62,623 nt of DNA from an uncultured Pelagibacteraceae bacterium (GTDB taxonomy: Bacteria > Pseudomonadota > Alphaproteobacteria > Pelagibacterales > Pelagibacteraceae), in contig CACOKG010000002.1 of NCBI GenBank assembly GCA_902627745.1, forward strand, positions 1 to 62,623. The letters are read 5' to 3'. The notes under the pieces are model-generated. The model saw only the letters and a list, made by a program, of their open reading frames with translations, made no database searches and was not told where the DNA came from. Every line of letters starts with the position of its first letter. Within the stretch, counting starts at the first letter, position 1. Positions 42,038-52,330 of the stretch are shown here, in pieces. The translations under genes were made by a program, and so were the position numbers.

Positions 42038-42691
42038 TTGAGACATAAGTTTTTATTTTCAGTTTTTATCATATTTTTTATCTTTGTTTTTATTGCTTTA
42101 GGTACTTGGCAAGTAATTCGTTTAAATTGGAAGAATAATCTTATCCTAGAAATTGAAAATTCATTGAAAAATCCTCCAGTTCAACTTTCACAATCTAATC
42201 AACAAAATTATCTTAAAATCAAAACATCAGGTCGCGTTGATTTTGAGAAACAGATTTATTTATATAATTTAAATGACTCTGGAACACCTGGGTTTGAAGT
42301 TTTAAATCCAATTCTAATAGATGGTGAAAACTATTTACTCAATAGAGGATGGATACCATTTGAAAAAAAAGATACACCAGAGATAAATATATTGGATCAA
42401 AACAATATAGAAGGAACTCTTAAAACACAGGGAAGAAAAAATATATTTAAACCAGATAATGATATAAAAGAAAATTACTGGTTTAGTTTGAATAGAGAAG
42501 ATATCTCAAAATTTACTGGTAAAGAATTTTCTAAATACATAATATATTTAGATGGAAATTATCAGTTTCCTAGACCAAAAAAAATTACTGCTAATATTTC
42601 CAACAATCATAAAAAATATGCAATGACATGGTTTTCATTAGCGATTTCAATTCTTTTGCTATATCTATATTTTAGAAAAAAGAATTATTAA
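42038..42691 (+). CDS. SURF1 family protein
   Basis: LGTWQVIRLNWKNNL, LNRGWIPFEKK, two TM; likely TTG start. Confidence 0.85.
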   Translation: MRHKFLFSVFIIFFIFVFIALGTWQVIRLNWKNNLILEIENSLKNPPVQLSQSNQQNYLKIKTSGRVDFEKQIYLYNLNDSGTPGFEVLNPILIDGENYLLNRGWIPFEKKDTPEINILDQNNIEGTLKTQGRKNIFKPDNDIKENYWFSLNREDISKFTGKEFSKYIIYLDGNYQFPRPKKITANISNNHKKYAMTWFSLAISILLLYLYFRKKNY

Positions 42692-44065
42692 ATGAATTAT
42701 ATAAGTACAAGAAATAATCAGAAAAACTTTACTTTTAAAGATGTTTTCCTCAAAGGTTTAGCAGATGATGGGGGACTATTTGTTCCCAAGTCAATTAAAC
42801 CCTTTAAAAAGGAAGAATTAGATAATCTAAAAAACCTGAGTTACAATGATTTGGCTGCTGAAATAATTTATCCATTTATAGGAGATTTCATGTCTAAAGA
42901 TGATCTAATCTCTTTGATTTCAAAATCATATTCAAATTTCAGATCCGACGATGTTGTAAAAATATCAGATCTAGGAGATTTAAAAGTATTAGAATTATTT
43001 CATGGACCTACACTTGCATTTAAAGATATCGCAATGCAATTAATAGGTAATTTTTATCAATATCACTTAGGCCGTGATCAAAAAAAAATTAATATAATTG
43101 TTGCAACTTCAGGCGATACAGGTGCTGCTGCCATAGACGCTTTAAAGGGAAAAAACAATTTAAATGTTTTTGTATTGCACCCTAATAATAAGATTTCACC
43201 AGTACAAAGAAGACTAATGACAATACATGAGGAGAATAACGTATTTAACATTGCGGTAGAGGGCAATTTTGACGATTGCCAAAATTTAGTAAAAGCAATG
43301 TTTAATGACGAAAAATTTTCCAAAGCAATTAATATGTCGGGTGTAAATTCAATTAATTGGGCAAGAATAGTTGCTCAATCGGTGTATTATTTTTACGCTT
43401 ACTTTAAAATTGGAAACGGCCAACCACTATCTTTTTCTGTTCCAACAGGAAACTTTGGTGATATTTACGCTGGTTATTTAGCGAAAAAACTAGGTCTTCC
43501 TATTGATAAACTAATCGTAGCTACAAATAAAAATGACATACTCCACAGGGCTATATCTGGTGGTGATTATAGTCAAAAGAAAGTTGAGGAAACAAATACT
43601 CCAAGCATGGATATACAAATAGCAAGTAATTTTGAAAGACTTTTATATGACGTCAAAGATTGTAACTCAGAAGTTACAAAAGATGTAATGGCTGAAATAA
43701 AAAATAATACTTATAAAATTGATAAAAACGACTTAGACAAAATCAAAAAGAATTTTATATCTGAAATGCTTGATGAAAACGAAACTGTTGAAATGATAAA
43801 AACTATCAATGATGAGCATCAGATGGTAGTTGACCCGCATACTGCGGTAGGGATTGGTGCTGTAAGAAAATTAGGATTGGAAAAAAATTGTGTTGTATTA
43901 TCAACTGCACACCCATGTAAATTTCCAAAAGCAATAGAAGATGCAATTTCAAAAACTGAAAATTTACCAGATAGTCTTAAATACGTTAATGACAGAAAAG
44001 AAAAATTTGAACTTCTGGCTAATGATATTGAAAAAGTTAAGAAATATGTAATGAATTCGATATGA
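42692..44065 (+). CDS. thrC: threonine synthase
   Basis: MNYISTRNNQKNFTFKDVFLKGLADDGGLFVP; GPTLAFKDIAMQLIG; VATSGDTGAAAIDALKG. Confidence 0.96.
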   Translation: MNYISTRNNQKNFTFKDVFLKGLADDGGLFVPKSIKPFKKEELDNLKNLSYNDLAAEIIYPFIGDFMSKDDLISLISKSYSNFRSDDVVKISDLGDLKVLELFHGPTLAFKDIAMQLIGNFYQYHLGRDQKKINIIVATSGDTGAAAIDALKGKNNLNVFVLHPNNKISPVQRRLMTIHEENNVFNIAVEGNFDDCQNLVKAMFNDEKFSKAINMSGVNSINWARIVAQSVYYFYAYFKIGNGQPLSFSVPTGNFGDIYAGYLAKKLGLPIDKLIVATNKNDILHRAISGGDYSQKKVEETNTPSMDIQIASNFERLLYDVKDCNSEVTKDVMAEIKNNTYKIDKNDLDKIKKNFISEMLDENETVEMIKTINDEHQMVVDPHTAVGIGAVRKLGLEKNCVVLSTAHPCKFPKAIEDAISKTENLPDSLKYVNDRKEKFELLANDIEKVKKYVMNSI

Positions 44066-44550
44066 AAATTAAAATAAAAGATCAACTCCCAGATACAGAG
44101 ATTTTTCAACTTGTTGATGGAGAGCCTCAAAAAAGTAGATTAAGAGAAACTATCGGTAATGGTAAAGTTGTTTTGTTTGGTTTACCTGGGGCGTTTACAT
44201 CAACTTGCTCTAAGCTTCATCTTCCCGGATTTGTGGCCAATGCAGATAAGATAAAAGCAAAAGGAATAGAAAATATATTTTGTTTATCAGTAAATGATCC
44301 TTACGTAATGAATGGTTGGGGAGAGATGAATAATACTGGAGATAAAATAAAAATGTTATCTGACCCATATTTATTATTTACGAAAGCAATTGGCGCAGAA
44401 GTTGATCGTAATGCAAAAGGAATGGGAATTAGATCAAATCGTTATTTAATGGTGATTGAAAATTTCATAGTTGTAAATATCCATGTTGAAAAAGAAACTA
44501 AAGAATGTGGGTTAACCTCAGCAGAAAACTTATTAAATAATCTAATCTAG
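44062..44550 (+). CDS. peroxiredoxin (Prx5/AhpE-type, atypical 2-Cys family)
   Basis: GLPGAFTSTCSKLHLPGF; SVNDPYVMNGWG. Confidence 0.93.
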   Translation: MKIKIKDQLPDTEIFQLVDGEPQKSRLRETIGNGKVVLFGLPGAFTSTCSKLHLPGFVANADKIKAKGIENIFCLSVNDPYVMNGWGEMNNTGDKIKMLSDPYLLFTKAIGAEVDRNAKGMGIRSNRYLMVIENFIVVNIHVEKETKECGLTSAENLLNNLI

Positions 44551-44553
44551 GAA

Positions 44554-44577
44554 GGGCAGTTCTGTTGCCAGGTGCCC
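44554..44577. other. GC-rich hairpin between convergent peroxiredoxin and rnhA
   Basis: GGGCA-GTTCTGTTGCCAGG-TGCCC; 17 of 29 intergenic bases are G/C; no U tract. Confidence 0.45.
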
Positions 44578-44579
44578 AA

Positions 44580-45002
44580 TTACAAGTTGGCAGCATCTCT
44601 AGCAAGTAAATCTACTTCATTATTTAATTCATCCGTTGAATGGGCTTTTACCCAGTTCCAACTTATTTCAAACTCATTATTCAATAGATCTAATTCTGTC
44701 CAAAGTGCTTTATTGCTTACTTCTTTTTTGTTTGCAGTTTTCCATCCGTTTTTTTTCCAATTGTGTATCCATTCTGTTATTCCGGACTTTACATATTTAG
44801 AGTCTGTAAAAATTTGAACTTTACTTCCTTTTGGAATTTTTTTAAGCGCCTCTATAGGTGCTAATAATTCCATCTGATTATTTGTCGTATCTTTTTTACT
44901 TCCTTTGAGTTCAGTTTTTTCCCCATCATTTAATATTATCGCTGCCCAACCACCATTACCTGGATTACCAAGACATGAACCATCGGTATAAATTTTAATC
45001 AT
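44580..45002 (-). CDS. rnhA: ribonuclease HI
   Basis: IYTDGSCLGNPGNGGWAAI, NNQMELLAPIEAL, VKAHSTDELNNEVDLLARDAA. Confidence 0.95.
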   Translation of the reverse strand: MIKIYTDGSCLGNPGNGGWAAIILNDGEKTELKGSKKDTTNNQMELLAPIEALKKIPKGSKVQIFTDSKYVKSGITEWIHNWKKNGWKTANKKEVSNKALWTELDLLNNEFEISWNWVKAHSTDELNNEVDLLARDAANL

Positions 45003-45967
45003 TAAATTAAATAATCCCTATAGTTTTTTAGATTATTATGAATTATCAGTTTTTGATAATATTCTCTTGGATCCTTAATTTTTATCAAAGCAGTTTTTGG
45101 AGTATTTGTATAGTCGTAAAGTCTTGTAAGAAAATATCTTATCGCAGCAGCTCGGCATAAAATATTCAATGATTTTTTCTCGATAATAGAGAATTTCTTA
45201 ATACCCTCATATCCTCTAATTAAATTCTTAACCTTTTTTTTATTTAATTTAAATTGCGATTTTTTCTTATCAAAACAAAGAGCGTTGATACATATTGCTA
45301 TTTCATACATAAAATAATCATTTGCAGCAAAATAAAAATCAATAATTCCAGAGATCTTATTTCTTTTAAAAAATATATTATCTATAAAAAGATCACCATG
45401 TATTATTCCATTTGGCAATTTTTTAGGCCATTTATTTTTAATTTCTCTAAAATTACTTTTTAGAAATTTTTCTAAATTAATAAATTTTTTTGATTTAAAT
45501 TTAATACTTTTTAATAATGGATTTAAATTTTTTATGTTCATTGAATTTTTTCTAAACAATTTTATTTTTTTTGAGGATGAGTGCATTTGAGCTACAGTTT
45601 TTCCAATATCATAACAATTTTTCAAAGTGAGATTTTTTTTATCTTTTCCATCAAGAAATGAAACAACACAAGCTACCTTATTCTTGATTTTAAATAGATA
45701 TTTCCCATCACGATTTTTCAATGGTTTTGGACATCTTATCTTTAGATCATTTAGTTGATCCATCAATTTCATAAAAAAAGGTATTTCTTTTTTTAATACT
45801 CTTTTTTCAAAAATAGTGAGAATATACTTTTTATTTTTTGATTTGAGTAAATAATTCGTATTCTCAATACCTTGTTTTATTCCTTTGAAATATTGAAAAT
45901 TTTCAATATCAAATTTTTTATTTATAAAGGATAAATCCTTTTTATTAATCTTGGTATAGACGGCCAT
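45002..45967 (-). CDS. thrB: homoserine kinase (aminoglycoside-phosphotransferase fold)
   Basis: GIENTNYLLKSKNKKYILTIFEKR; IIHGDLFIDNIFF; ISGIIDFYFAANDYFMYEIAI. Confidence 0.9.
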   Translation of the reverse strand: MAVYTKINKKDLSFINKKFDIENFQYFKGIKQGIENTNYLLKSKNKKYILTIFEKRVLKKEIPFFMKLMDQLNDLKIRCPKPLKNRDGKYLFKIKNKVACVVSFLDGKDKKNLTLKNCYDIGKTVAQMHSSSKKIKLFRKNSMNIKNLNPLLKSIKFKSKKFINLEKFLKSNFREIKNKWPKKLPNGIIHGDLFIDNIFFKRNKISGIIDFYFAANDYFMYEIAICINALCFDKKKSQFKLNKKKVKNLIRGYEGIKKFSIIEKKSLNILCRAAAIRYFLTRLYDYTNTPKTALIKIKDPREYYQKLIIHNNLKNYRDYLI

Positions 45968-46912
45968 CTAATTTAATTTTTTAGGAACTTTGAAAACAAC
46001 ATCTTCTTTAATTATTTCCACTTCATCTATGGAGACACTAAATTTCTTTTTTAGGTTCTCTATGAAGTTTTCTACAAGTATTTCAGGCGCAGAGGCCCCA
46101 GAAGAAATTCCAATAGTGTTTGAATTTTCAATTAAATCATATGGTATTTCACTTTGAGAGTGAATAAGGTGAGCGTTAAGACAACCTGATTTTTTTGCAA
46201 CTTCTACAAGCCTTACTGAATTTGAGGAATTTCTACTTCCTATTACAAAAAACATATCACAATTTTTCGCAATATTTTTTACTGCCATTTGTCTATTTGT
46301 TGTAGCGTAACATATGTCTTCCTTTTGTGGCTCACGAATGCCAGGAAACCTTTCTTTTAGAACCTCAATTATATCTCTTGTATCATCAACAGATAAAGTT
46401 GTTTGAGTAACAAATGCTAAATTTTTATTTTTTTCAAATTTATATTTTTTAGCTTCCTCTTCATTTTGAATGAGATCTATTGATCCCTCTGGTAATTGTC
46501 CCATTGTGCCAATTACTTCGGGATGATTTTGATGTCCAATAAGAATTAAGTGATAACCCATCTTATAAAGATTTTCAGCTTCTCTATGAACTTTAGATAC
46601 TAATGGACAGGTAGCATCAACGTATGTCATCTTAAAATTTTCAGCTTCAGAGGGAACTTTTTTTGGAACGCCATGTGCAGAAAAAATCACAGGTCTTGTT
46701 TTATCTTTTATTTCCTCTAGTTCTTCGACAAATATGGCACCTTTTTTTTTTAAGTCATCAACAACAAATTTATTATGAACAATCTCGTGGCGTACATAAA
46801 CTGGAACACCATATTTTTGTATAGCTTTTTCTACAATTTCTATTGCCCTTTCAACACCAGCACAAAAACCTCTTGGAGCAGATAATAGTATTTTAATTTC
46901 TTTGTTTTTCAT
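45968..46912 (-). CDS. ispH: 4-hydroxy-3-methylbut-2-enyl diphosphate reductase
   Basis: LSAPRGFCAGVERAIEIVEKAI; YVDATCPLVSKVH; VIGSRNSSNSVRLVEVA. Confidence 0.96.
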   Translation of the reverse strand: MKNKEIKILLSAPRGFCAGVERAIEIVEKAIQKYGVPVYVRHEIVHNKFVVDDLKKKGAIFVEELEEIKDKTRPVIFSAHGVPKKVPSEAENFKMTYVDATCPLVSKVHREAENLYKMGYHLILIGHQNHPEVIGTMGQLPEGSIDLIQNEEEAKKYKFEKNKNLAFVTQTTLSVDDTRDIIEVLKERFPGIREPQKEDICYATTNRQMAVKNIAKNCDMFFVIGSRNSSNSVRLVEVAKKSGCLNAHLIHSQSEIPYDLIENSNTIGISSGASAPEILVENFIENLKKKFSVSIDEVEIIKEDVVFKVPKKLN

Positions 46913-47837
46913 TTTTTTCAATTAAATATTCCAGCAATATATGCGGAAAAGTTAAAGACGCCAAACCTATAAAAATGATTTTAATAATTGAACTATTAAA
47001 ATCAAATTTATAATTAAGCAAATATAGACATATTAAACAAAAAGAAGCAGTTAAAATAGTTAGAGGTAGTGCTTTCTTTATAAAAATTTTCAAGCCATTT
47101 TTAATATTATCACCATCCAATTCATCTATTAATGAAATGCTATGTCTTATTGAATGTAAAAAACAAAAATAGGCAGTAAACGCGACTAAAGGTGATAGAT
47201 AATAATTTAGGATCAAAATAGAAAAATAATCAAAAAAAATAGTTAAATTCTTAAAATTGAATTCTTTTACGAACAAAATAATACTTGCAATAGAACTTAT
47301 AATTATTCCTAAGAGTATTAATTTGTTATTTTCTATATACCCCAAACTTGAGTAAAAATTTTCATTATCAACAAGTAATAATTTAAACAAAGATATGGTT
47401 TCGTCAAAATGAAAAAAAATAGGTGCTAAAATTATTAGACTTCCTTTTAAAAAATATAATATTTGAATTGAAAATGTTTCATTAATAATTAAAAATTGAG
47501 TATCTTCTTTTCCAAAATGGTATGAGGCAACAAATAAAAATATTATTAATGAAATAGAAGGAATTAAAATCCAAAAGACTATCACAATCGATGCTATTAA
47601 TGTGTATGTAAAATAAAAAAGAGAAACATTACTTATTTTTAAAATTTTAAAAAGTTTCTCTCCTTTTAAGTGGTCTAAAGAGCCGTGTGATACGCCGATA
47701 ACTAAAATTAAAAATAAACACAATAGCGGTGATAGTGTAAAATTACTGAATTTAAATATAATTAGAGAAAAAATATTACAAAATAAAAAAAAAATGAAAG
47801 AATGATTAAGATTAATTTTTTTTAAGTTAATATTCAT
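46893..47837 (-). CDS. blh: Brp/Blh family beta-carotene 15,15'-dioxygenase
   Basis: Polytopic; conserved His motifs GVSHGSLDHLKGEK, ASYHFGKEDTQF, FCFLHSIRHSISLI; next to crtY. Confidence 0.85.
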   Translation of the reverse strand: MNINLKKINLNHSFIFFLFCNIFSLIIFKFSNFTLSPLLCLFLILVIGVSHGSLDHLKGEKLFKILKISNVSLFYFTYTLIASIVIVFWILIPSISLIIFLFVASYHFGKEDTQFLIINETFSIQILYFLKGSLIILAPIFFHFDETISLFKLLLVDNENFYSSLGYIENNKLILLGIIISSIASIILFVKEFNFKNLTIFFDYFSILILNYYLSPLVAFTAYFCFLHSIRHSISLIDELDGDNIKNGLKIFIKKALPLTILTASFCLICLYLLNYKFDFNSSIIKIIFIGLASLTFPHILLEYLIEKNEKQRN

Positions 47838-47843
47838 TCAGGT

Positions 47844-48914
47844 CTAGTAAAATAAAGCTTTGATAAAAATCCATTTTGGCATTTTTAAAATTATAGTCAA
47901 ATCTTCAAGGAAATTACTCTTATTTGATAGAAATTTGATAATTGTTTTAGGTGAACTTTGAAACATTTTAAAAAAAATTTCCGACATTCTTTGTGGATGT
48001 TTTTCAAGAACACGTAAAAATATTTCATCCAAAAATTGATACTTTTTACCGATTTCAAATTTTTTAGCATTATGAATATTTTCAATATTTTTTCTAATAA
48101 ATTTACTATGTTCTTGTATATTCAAAAAGGTATATCCTGTACTTAATCTTGTCATACCACCAGCAGTTCCAATATTAATTTTATTTTTTTCATTTTTAAA
48201 TGATGGATAAAAAAGTGGAATTGCACCTATTTCTTTATATGTAATTTTATAATTTTTAAAATTTAATTTCTTTTCGATATATTCTTTAATTTGTTGATCA
48301 TAATCTTTTTGAGAATCATCATTTATTTTTGAGAGCCAGGTACTTTCAATCAATGCCTTATTTTTCGAAAAGGGAAGTGTGTAAAAAAAATGGACACTTT
48401 CCCTTTGATCACAATCAAAATCCATAAGATTAAAAATGTTTTCATCGAAATAATTGTTCTCTGTCTCTATCTCAACTCCACAAAAGTGTTGCCATAAATT
48501 TCTAAAATCTTTTTTGATAGAAGGAACACTATTGAATATAAATGAATTTTTGATGTTGATGTCTTTCAGTTCTTTTAAAAAAAAGATATTTTTATTTTTC
48601 TTTAATGAATTATTTATTTTCTCATAAAACAAACCACTATCGATGCTTTGATATGGATAATTTTCACATTCAAGAAAATTAGTTTTATTTGGCGCATTAA
48701 CTGAAAAATTTTTCCAATTTTTTATGACACAATCCTCAAAATTATGTTCAGATACCTTCCAAAAAGACCAGGTCTTATCTCTTTTGTATTCATGTCGAGG
48801 TTCGATAATTGCTAAGGTTTTATTTTCTAATTTATTATGGATCTCCAATTCATAAGCTAGAGATAAGCCAGCACAACCACCACCAATAATTATGTAATCA
48901 AATTCTTTCATCAA
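47844..48914 (-). CDS. crtY: lycopene beta-cyclase
   Basis: DYIIIGGGCAGLSLAYEL; KTWSFWKV; GTAGGMTRLSTGYTFLNIQ. Confidence 0.92.
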   Translation of the reverse strand: MMKEFDYIIIGGGCAGLSLAYELEIHNKLENKTLAIIEPRHEYKRDKTWSFWKVSEHNFEDCVIKNWKNFSVNAPNKTNFLECENYPYQSIDSGLFYEKINNSLKKNKNIFFLKELKDINIKNSFIFNSVPSIKKDFRNLWQHFCGVEIETENNYFDENIFNLMDFDCDQRESVHFFYTLPFSKNKALIESTWLSKINDDSQKDYDQQIKEYIEKKLNFKNYKITYKEIGAIPLFYPSFKNEKNKINIGTAGGMTRLSTGYTFLNIQEHSKFIRKNIENIHNAKKFEIGKKYQFLDEIFLRVLEKHPQRMSEIFFKMFQSSPKTIIKFLSNKSNFLEDLTIILKMPKWIFIKALFY

Positions 48915-49749
48915 GATTAATTTCTTTATTAATCAATAAATGATCATGTTCAATTTGGTCATCATTTTTATTTAATAAAGAAAGTATAATTAGATCATAA
49001 ATTGATAAAATCGTCTCTAATGCTTTTTCAAAGTTTGAAACGTAAATTTTTCCAGATTTACTATAATTTTCAAAGGTTTTCTTTTTCAAAATTTTATATC
49101 CAATTTTTCTGTATATTCTTCTAGCAACCAAAATACTAAATCTTAAGCTTAGTGGGATTTCTCTTATGGAATAAAATGAATTTTTATAAAATGTATCTGC
49201 AAGTTTAATAGTTGAATTAATTTCCTCAAAATTTCCGTTTATATAAGATCTATTTTTTTTTGAGTCCTCAATTACATCTCTTGATATATTGGTGAGTTGC
49301 ATTGCTATACCAAGATCGATTGCAGATTTAAGAGATTGTTTTTTGCTCACATTTAAAATTTTTGCCATCATCAGCCCGACTGTTCCAGCTACTCTATAAC
49401 AATAAATTAAAAGATCTTTTCTAGTATCTATTTTTACATTTTGTTTTATGTCCGACTCTATCCCGTCAAATAAATCATAAATTATTTCCAGAGAAATATT
49501 GAATTCATTAATAATATTCCACATATTTTGAATAACAGGATTCTCAAAATTTTTTTGTTTAAAATCACTTACAAATTTTTGGAATTTTATTTTTTTTATT
49601 TCTATTTCATCTTCATCATCTGCAATATTGTCTACAACTCTACAAAAATCGTATAAATAAGAACAATTTTTATAGGTTTTTTTTGGTAAAAAAAAACCAG
49701 CCCAATTAAATGATTTTGCGTAAATAGATAAATAATTTTTAGAGGACAT
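48898..49749 (-). CDS. crtB: phytoene synthase
   Basis: YLYDFCRVVDNIADDED; YCYRVAGTVGLMMAKIL; AMQLTNISRDVIEDSKKNRSYI. Confidence 0.94.
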   Translation of the reverse strand: MSSKNYLSIYAKSFNWAGFFLPKKTYKNCSYLYDFCRVVDNIADDEDEIEIKKIKFQKFVSDFKQKNFENPVIQNMWNIINEFNISLEIIYDLFDGIESDIKQNVKIDTRKDLLIYCYRVAGTVGLMMAKILNVSKKQSLKSAIDLGIAMQLTNISRDVIEDSKKNRSYINGNFEEINSTIKLADTFYKNSFYSIREIPLSLRFSILVARRIYRKIGYKILKKKTFENYSKSGKIYVSNFEKALETILSIYDLIILSLLNKNDDQIEHDHLLINKEINLDERI

Positions 49750-51212
49750 TATAAAATTTTATCTAAAACCTTTGCTGAGGAAAGTACTCCAGGTACACCT
49801 GCCCCAGGATGAGTGCCCGCGCCAACAAAATATAAATTGTTATAAATTTCAGATTTATTGTGAAATCTAAAGTAAGCAGATTGTGAGAATTTTGGTTGTA
49901 TAGAAAAACCAGAACCATATTTTGTATTGAGATCTTTTTCAAAGTAGTCTGGAGTTAAATAAAAATCTTCGACAATATTTTCTTTTAGGTTTGGCATTAA
50001 ATCTTTCTCCATTTTATCTACCACTAAATTTTTCATTTTTTCACCTTCTAACGACCAATCAATTTTTGATTGGTTATTGGGAACAGGAACTAGGACATAG
50101 AAACAATCATGTCCATCTGGTGCCATGGATTTATCTGTGGCAGTGGGTCTATGTAGATAATAACTTATATCGTTGTTTAATTTTTTATTATTAAAAATGT
50201 CATCAAGGTGTTCTTTATATTTATCGCCAAATTTAATGGTATGATGTTCAACGTTATCGTAAATTTTCTTGGTTCCAAAATAATAAACAAATAAACCCAT
50301 TGAATATTCCATTCTATTTTTTTTCCATTTAAACATAAAAGAATTATTACTCTGGCCGTTTAACATTTTTTCATAAACACCTGGTGGATCTGCGTTACAG
50401 ACAACTTTGTTAGCGTTTATTTTTTTTGAGTTGTCTAATTGAACCCCAGTAATCTCATTTTGATTTGAAATTATTTGAGTTACTTCAGATCCTTTTATTA
50501 CCTCGATACCTTCTTCGTTCATTAATTTTTCAAAACCACTTATGATATTTCCTGTTCCACCCATAGAATAGTGAATGCCCCATTTTTTTTCTAAGTATAA
50601 AATCAATCCATATATGGAGGTTGTGGTAAATGGATTTCCACCAACTAAAAGAGGATGCATGCTCAACATTCTTCTTAATTTTTCATTTTTAATATAAGAT
50701 GATACCAGTGAATATACTGACTTATAACTTTTAAGTTTGAGTAATGAGGGTAATTGTTTCATCATCACTGAAGGCTTGTCAAAGGGAACGTCAGCTAGTT
50801 CTGTAAAACCTTTGTCAAAAATTTTTTTAGTGAAATTAACAAGTTTTTCATATCCTTGAGCATCCTCTTTATTTATAAGCTCAATTTGTCTTTTCATTTC
50901 ACTTTCGTCACCAGAGTAATTGAACTTTGATTTATCCTCAAAAATGAATTGATACCAAACTTTAAGAGGTGTTAATTTAATATAATCATTTGGATTTTTT
51001 TTAAATAATTCAAACAATTCGTTAATTAAGTATGGAGCCGTAATTACTGTTGGACCACCATCATAAATGAACCCATTCCTTTTAAAAACTCTTGCTCTAC
51101 CACCCAGGTCTTTGTGTTTTTCAATTAATGTAACATTGTGACCCTTAGCTTTAAGACGAAGAGCGGCCGCTATACCACCAAAACCAGAACCTATAACTAC
51201 AGAATTCATCAT
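49749..51212 (-). CDS. crtI: phytoene desaturase
   Basis: VIGSGFGGIAAALRLKAKGHNVTLIEKHKDLGGRA; LYFVGAGTHPGAGVPGVLSSAKV. Confidence 0.96.
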   Translation of the reverse strand: MMNSVVIGSGFGGIAAALRLKAKGHNVTLIEKHKDLGGRARVFKRNGFIYDGGPTVITAPYLINELFELFKKNPNDYIKLTPLKVWYQFIFEDKSKFNYSGDESEMKRQIELINKEDAQGYEKLVNFTKKIFDKGFTELADVPFDKPSVMMKQLPSLLKLKSYKSVYSLVSSYIKNEKLRRMLSMHPLLVGGNPFTTTSIYGLILYLEKKWGIHYSMGGTGNIISGFEKLMNEEGIEVIKGSEVTQIISNQNEITGVQLDNSKKINANKVVCNADPPGVYEKMLNGQSNNSFMFKWKKNRMEYSMGLFVYYFGTKKIYDNVEHHTIKFGDKYKEHLDDIFNNKKLNNDISYYLHRPTATDKSMAPDGHDCFYVLVPVPNNQSKIDWSLEGEKMKNLVVDKMEKDLMPNLKENIVEDFYLTPDYFEKDLNTKYGSGFSIQPKFSQSAYFRFHNKSEIYNNLYFVGAGTHPGAGVPGVLSSAKVLDKIL

Positions 51213-51249
51213 GATAATTTATATTTTTTTGGATAAATTGTAAAAAGTA

Positions 51250-51747
51250 TTATGAGTTAATTTTTTTTAACTCTTCTTTAGTTTCTTCTAAATTTTTCTG
51301 AAACAACGTATCAAGTTTAGATTTATCGACTGAGGTTGTTATTATTTTTTTTACAGAGTCTATAGCTATTTTAACAGATGCATCTTTAATCTCTTTAATC
51401 GCCACTTCTCTCATTTGATTAATTTTATTTTTAGCCAAATTTTTCTTAATTTCTGACGATTTATGAAATTTATCATTAAGCTCGATGATTAATTTATCTG
51501 CATCTTTCTTTGCTTGATCAAGTATTTCTTTACTTTCAGATTGAGCTGTATCTAATTTTTTCTGAGCATTATCCAACAATTTTTTTGCTTCCCCCCTTAA
51601 TTTTTCACTTTCATCTATCTCATTTTTTATGTCTAAGATTAATCTATTAAGAATATTATTAATTTTTTGAGGAACCTTTAAATATATCAGACCACCAAAA
51701 AATATTACAAAAGAGACCGCTACCCAAAAAGTTGAATCAATGACCAT
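51250..51747 (-). CDS. atpF: ATP synthase F0 subunit b
   Basis: N-terminal TM then long charged helix; directly after b' gene. Start moved to internal ATG. Confidence 0.88.
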   Translation of the reverse strand: MVIDSTFWVAVSFVIFFGGLIYLKVPQKINNILNRLILDIKNEIDESEKLRGEAKKLLDNAQKKLDTAQSESKEILDQAKKDADKLIIELNDKFHKSSEIKKNLAKNKINQMREVAIKEIKDASVKIAIDSVKKIITTSVDKSKLDTLFQKNLEETKEELKKINS

Positions 51748-52327
51748 AATATTTATCTCCATTTTTTTTTACTAGATCATTAACAATTGCAGAGATACTG
51801 CTATTATTAATTTCTGCCCCAATTAATTTTTTCAAAATTTCATTAGATGTTACAACGGCAATTTTATTAATTTTTTCTGGAGCACTTTGTCTTAAAGTTT
51901 CTATTTCTGCTTCAGCTTTTTTAATTTCATCATCAATTTGTTTATCTAAAATCTCTTTTTTAGAATTAATATTTTTGATTACTTTTTCTCTAGCGTCTTT
52001 AAAAATGTTCTTTGCTTCAATTTTACTTTTAAGAACGATCCCATCAAATTCTTTTAGTTTAGCTTCACTACTCTCCCTTTGTTTTTCAGCTGCCTCAATA
52101 TTTTCTTGGATTTGTGATTTTCTTAATTCTAAGTTTGCACTTATTTTTGGTAGTATAAGTTTAGATAAAACAATATACAAAACTCCAAAAGTGAGTACGA
52201 GCCAGAAAATTTGTGAAATCCAAAACTCTGGATCTAATTGAGGCATTCCTCCACTCTCCGCCGCAAAAATCTTTTTTATAAAAAAGAAATTTGCAATTAA
52301 TGAGTATAAAAATAGTTTTTTAAACAT
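51737..52327 (-). CDS. atpG: ATP synthase F0 subunit b'
   Basis: GGMPQLDPEFWISQIFWLVLTFGVLYIVLSKLILPKI, typical alphaproteobacterial b'. Confidence 0.9.
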   Translation of the reverse strand: MFKKLFLYSLIANFFFIKKIFAAESGGMPQLDPEFWISQIFWLVLTFGVLYIVLSKLILPKISANLELRKSQIQENIEAAEKQRESSEAKLKEFDGIVLKSKIEAKNIFKDAREKVIKNINSKKEILDKQIDDEIKKAEAEIETLRQSAPEKINKIAVVTSNEILKKLIGAEINNSSISAIVNDLVKKNGDKYYGH

Positions 52328-52330
52328 TAA

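Noticed and set aside
44551-44579. Fragment of a tRNA/5S gene or mobile-element end
   Set aside because: Too short (29 nt), no flanking cognate structure or repeats; treated only as an unexplained hairpin.
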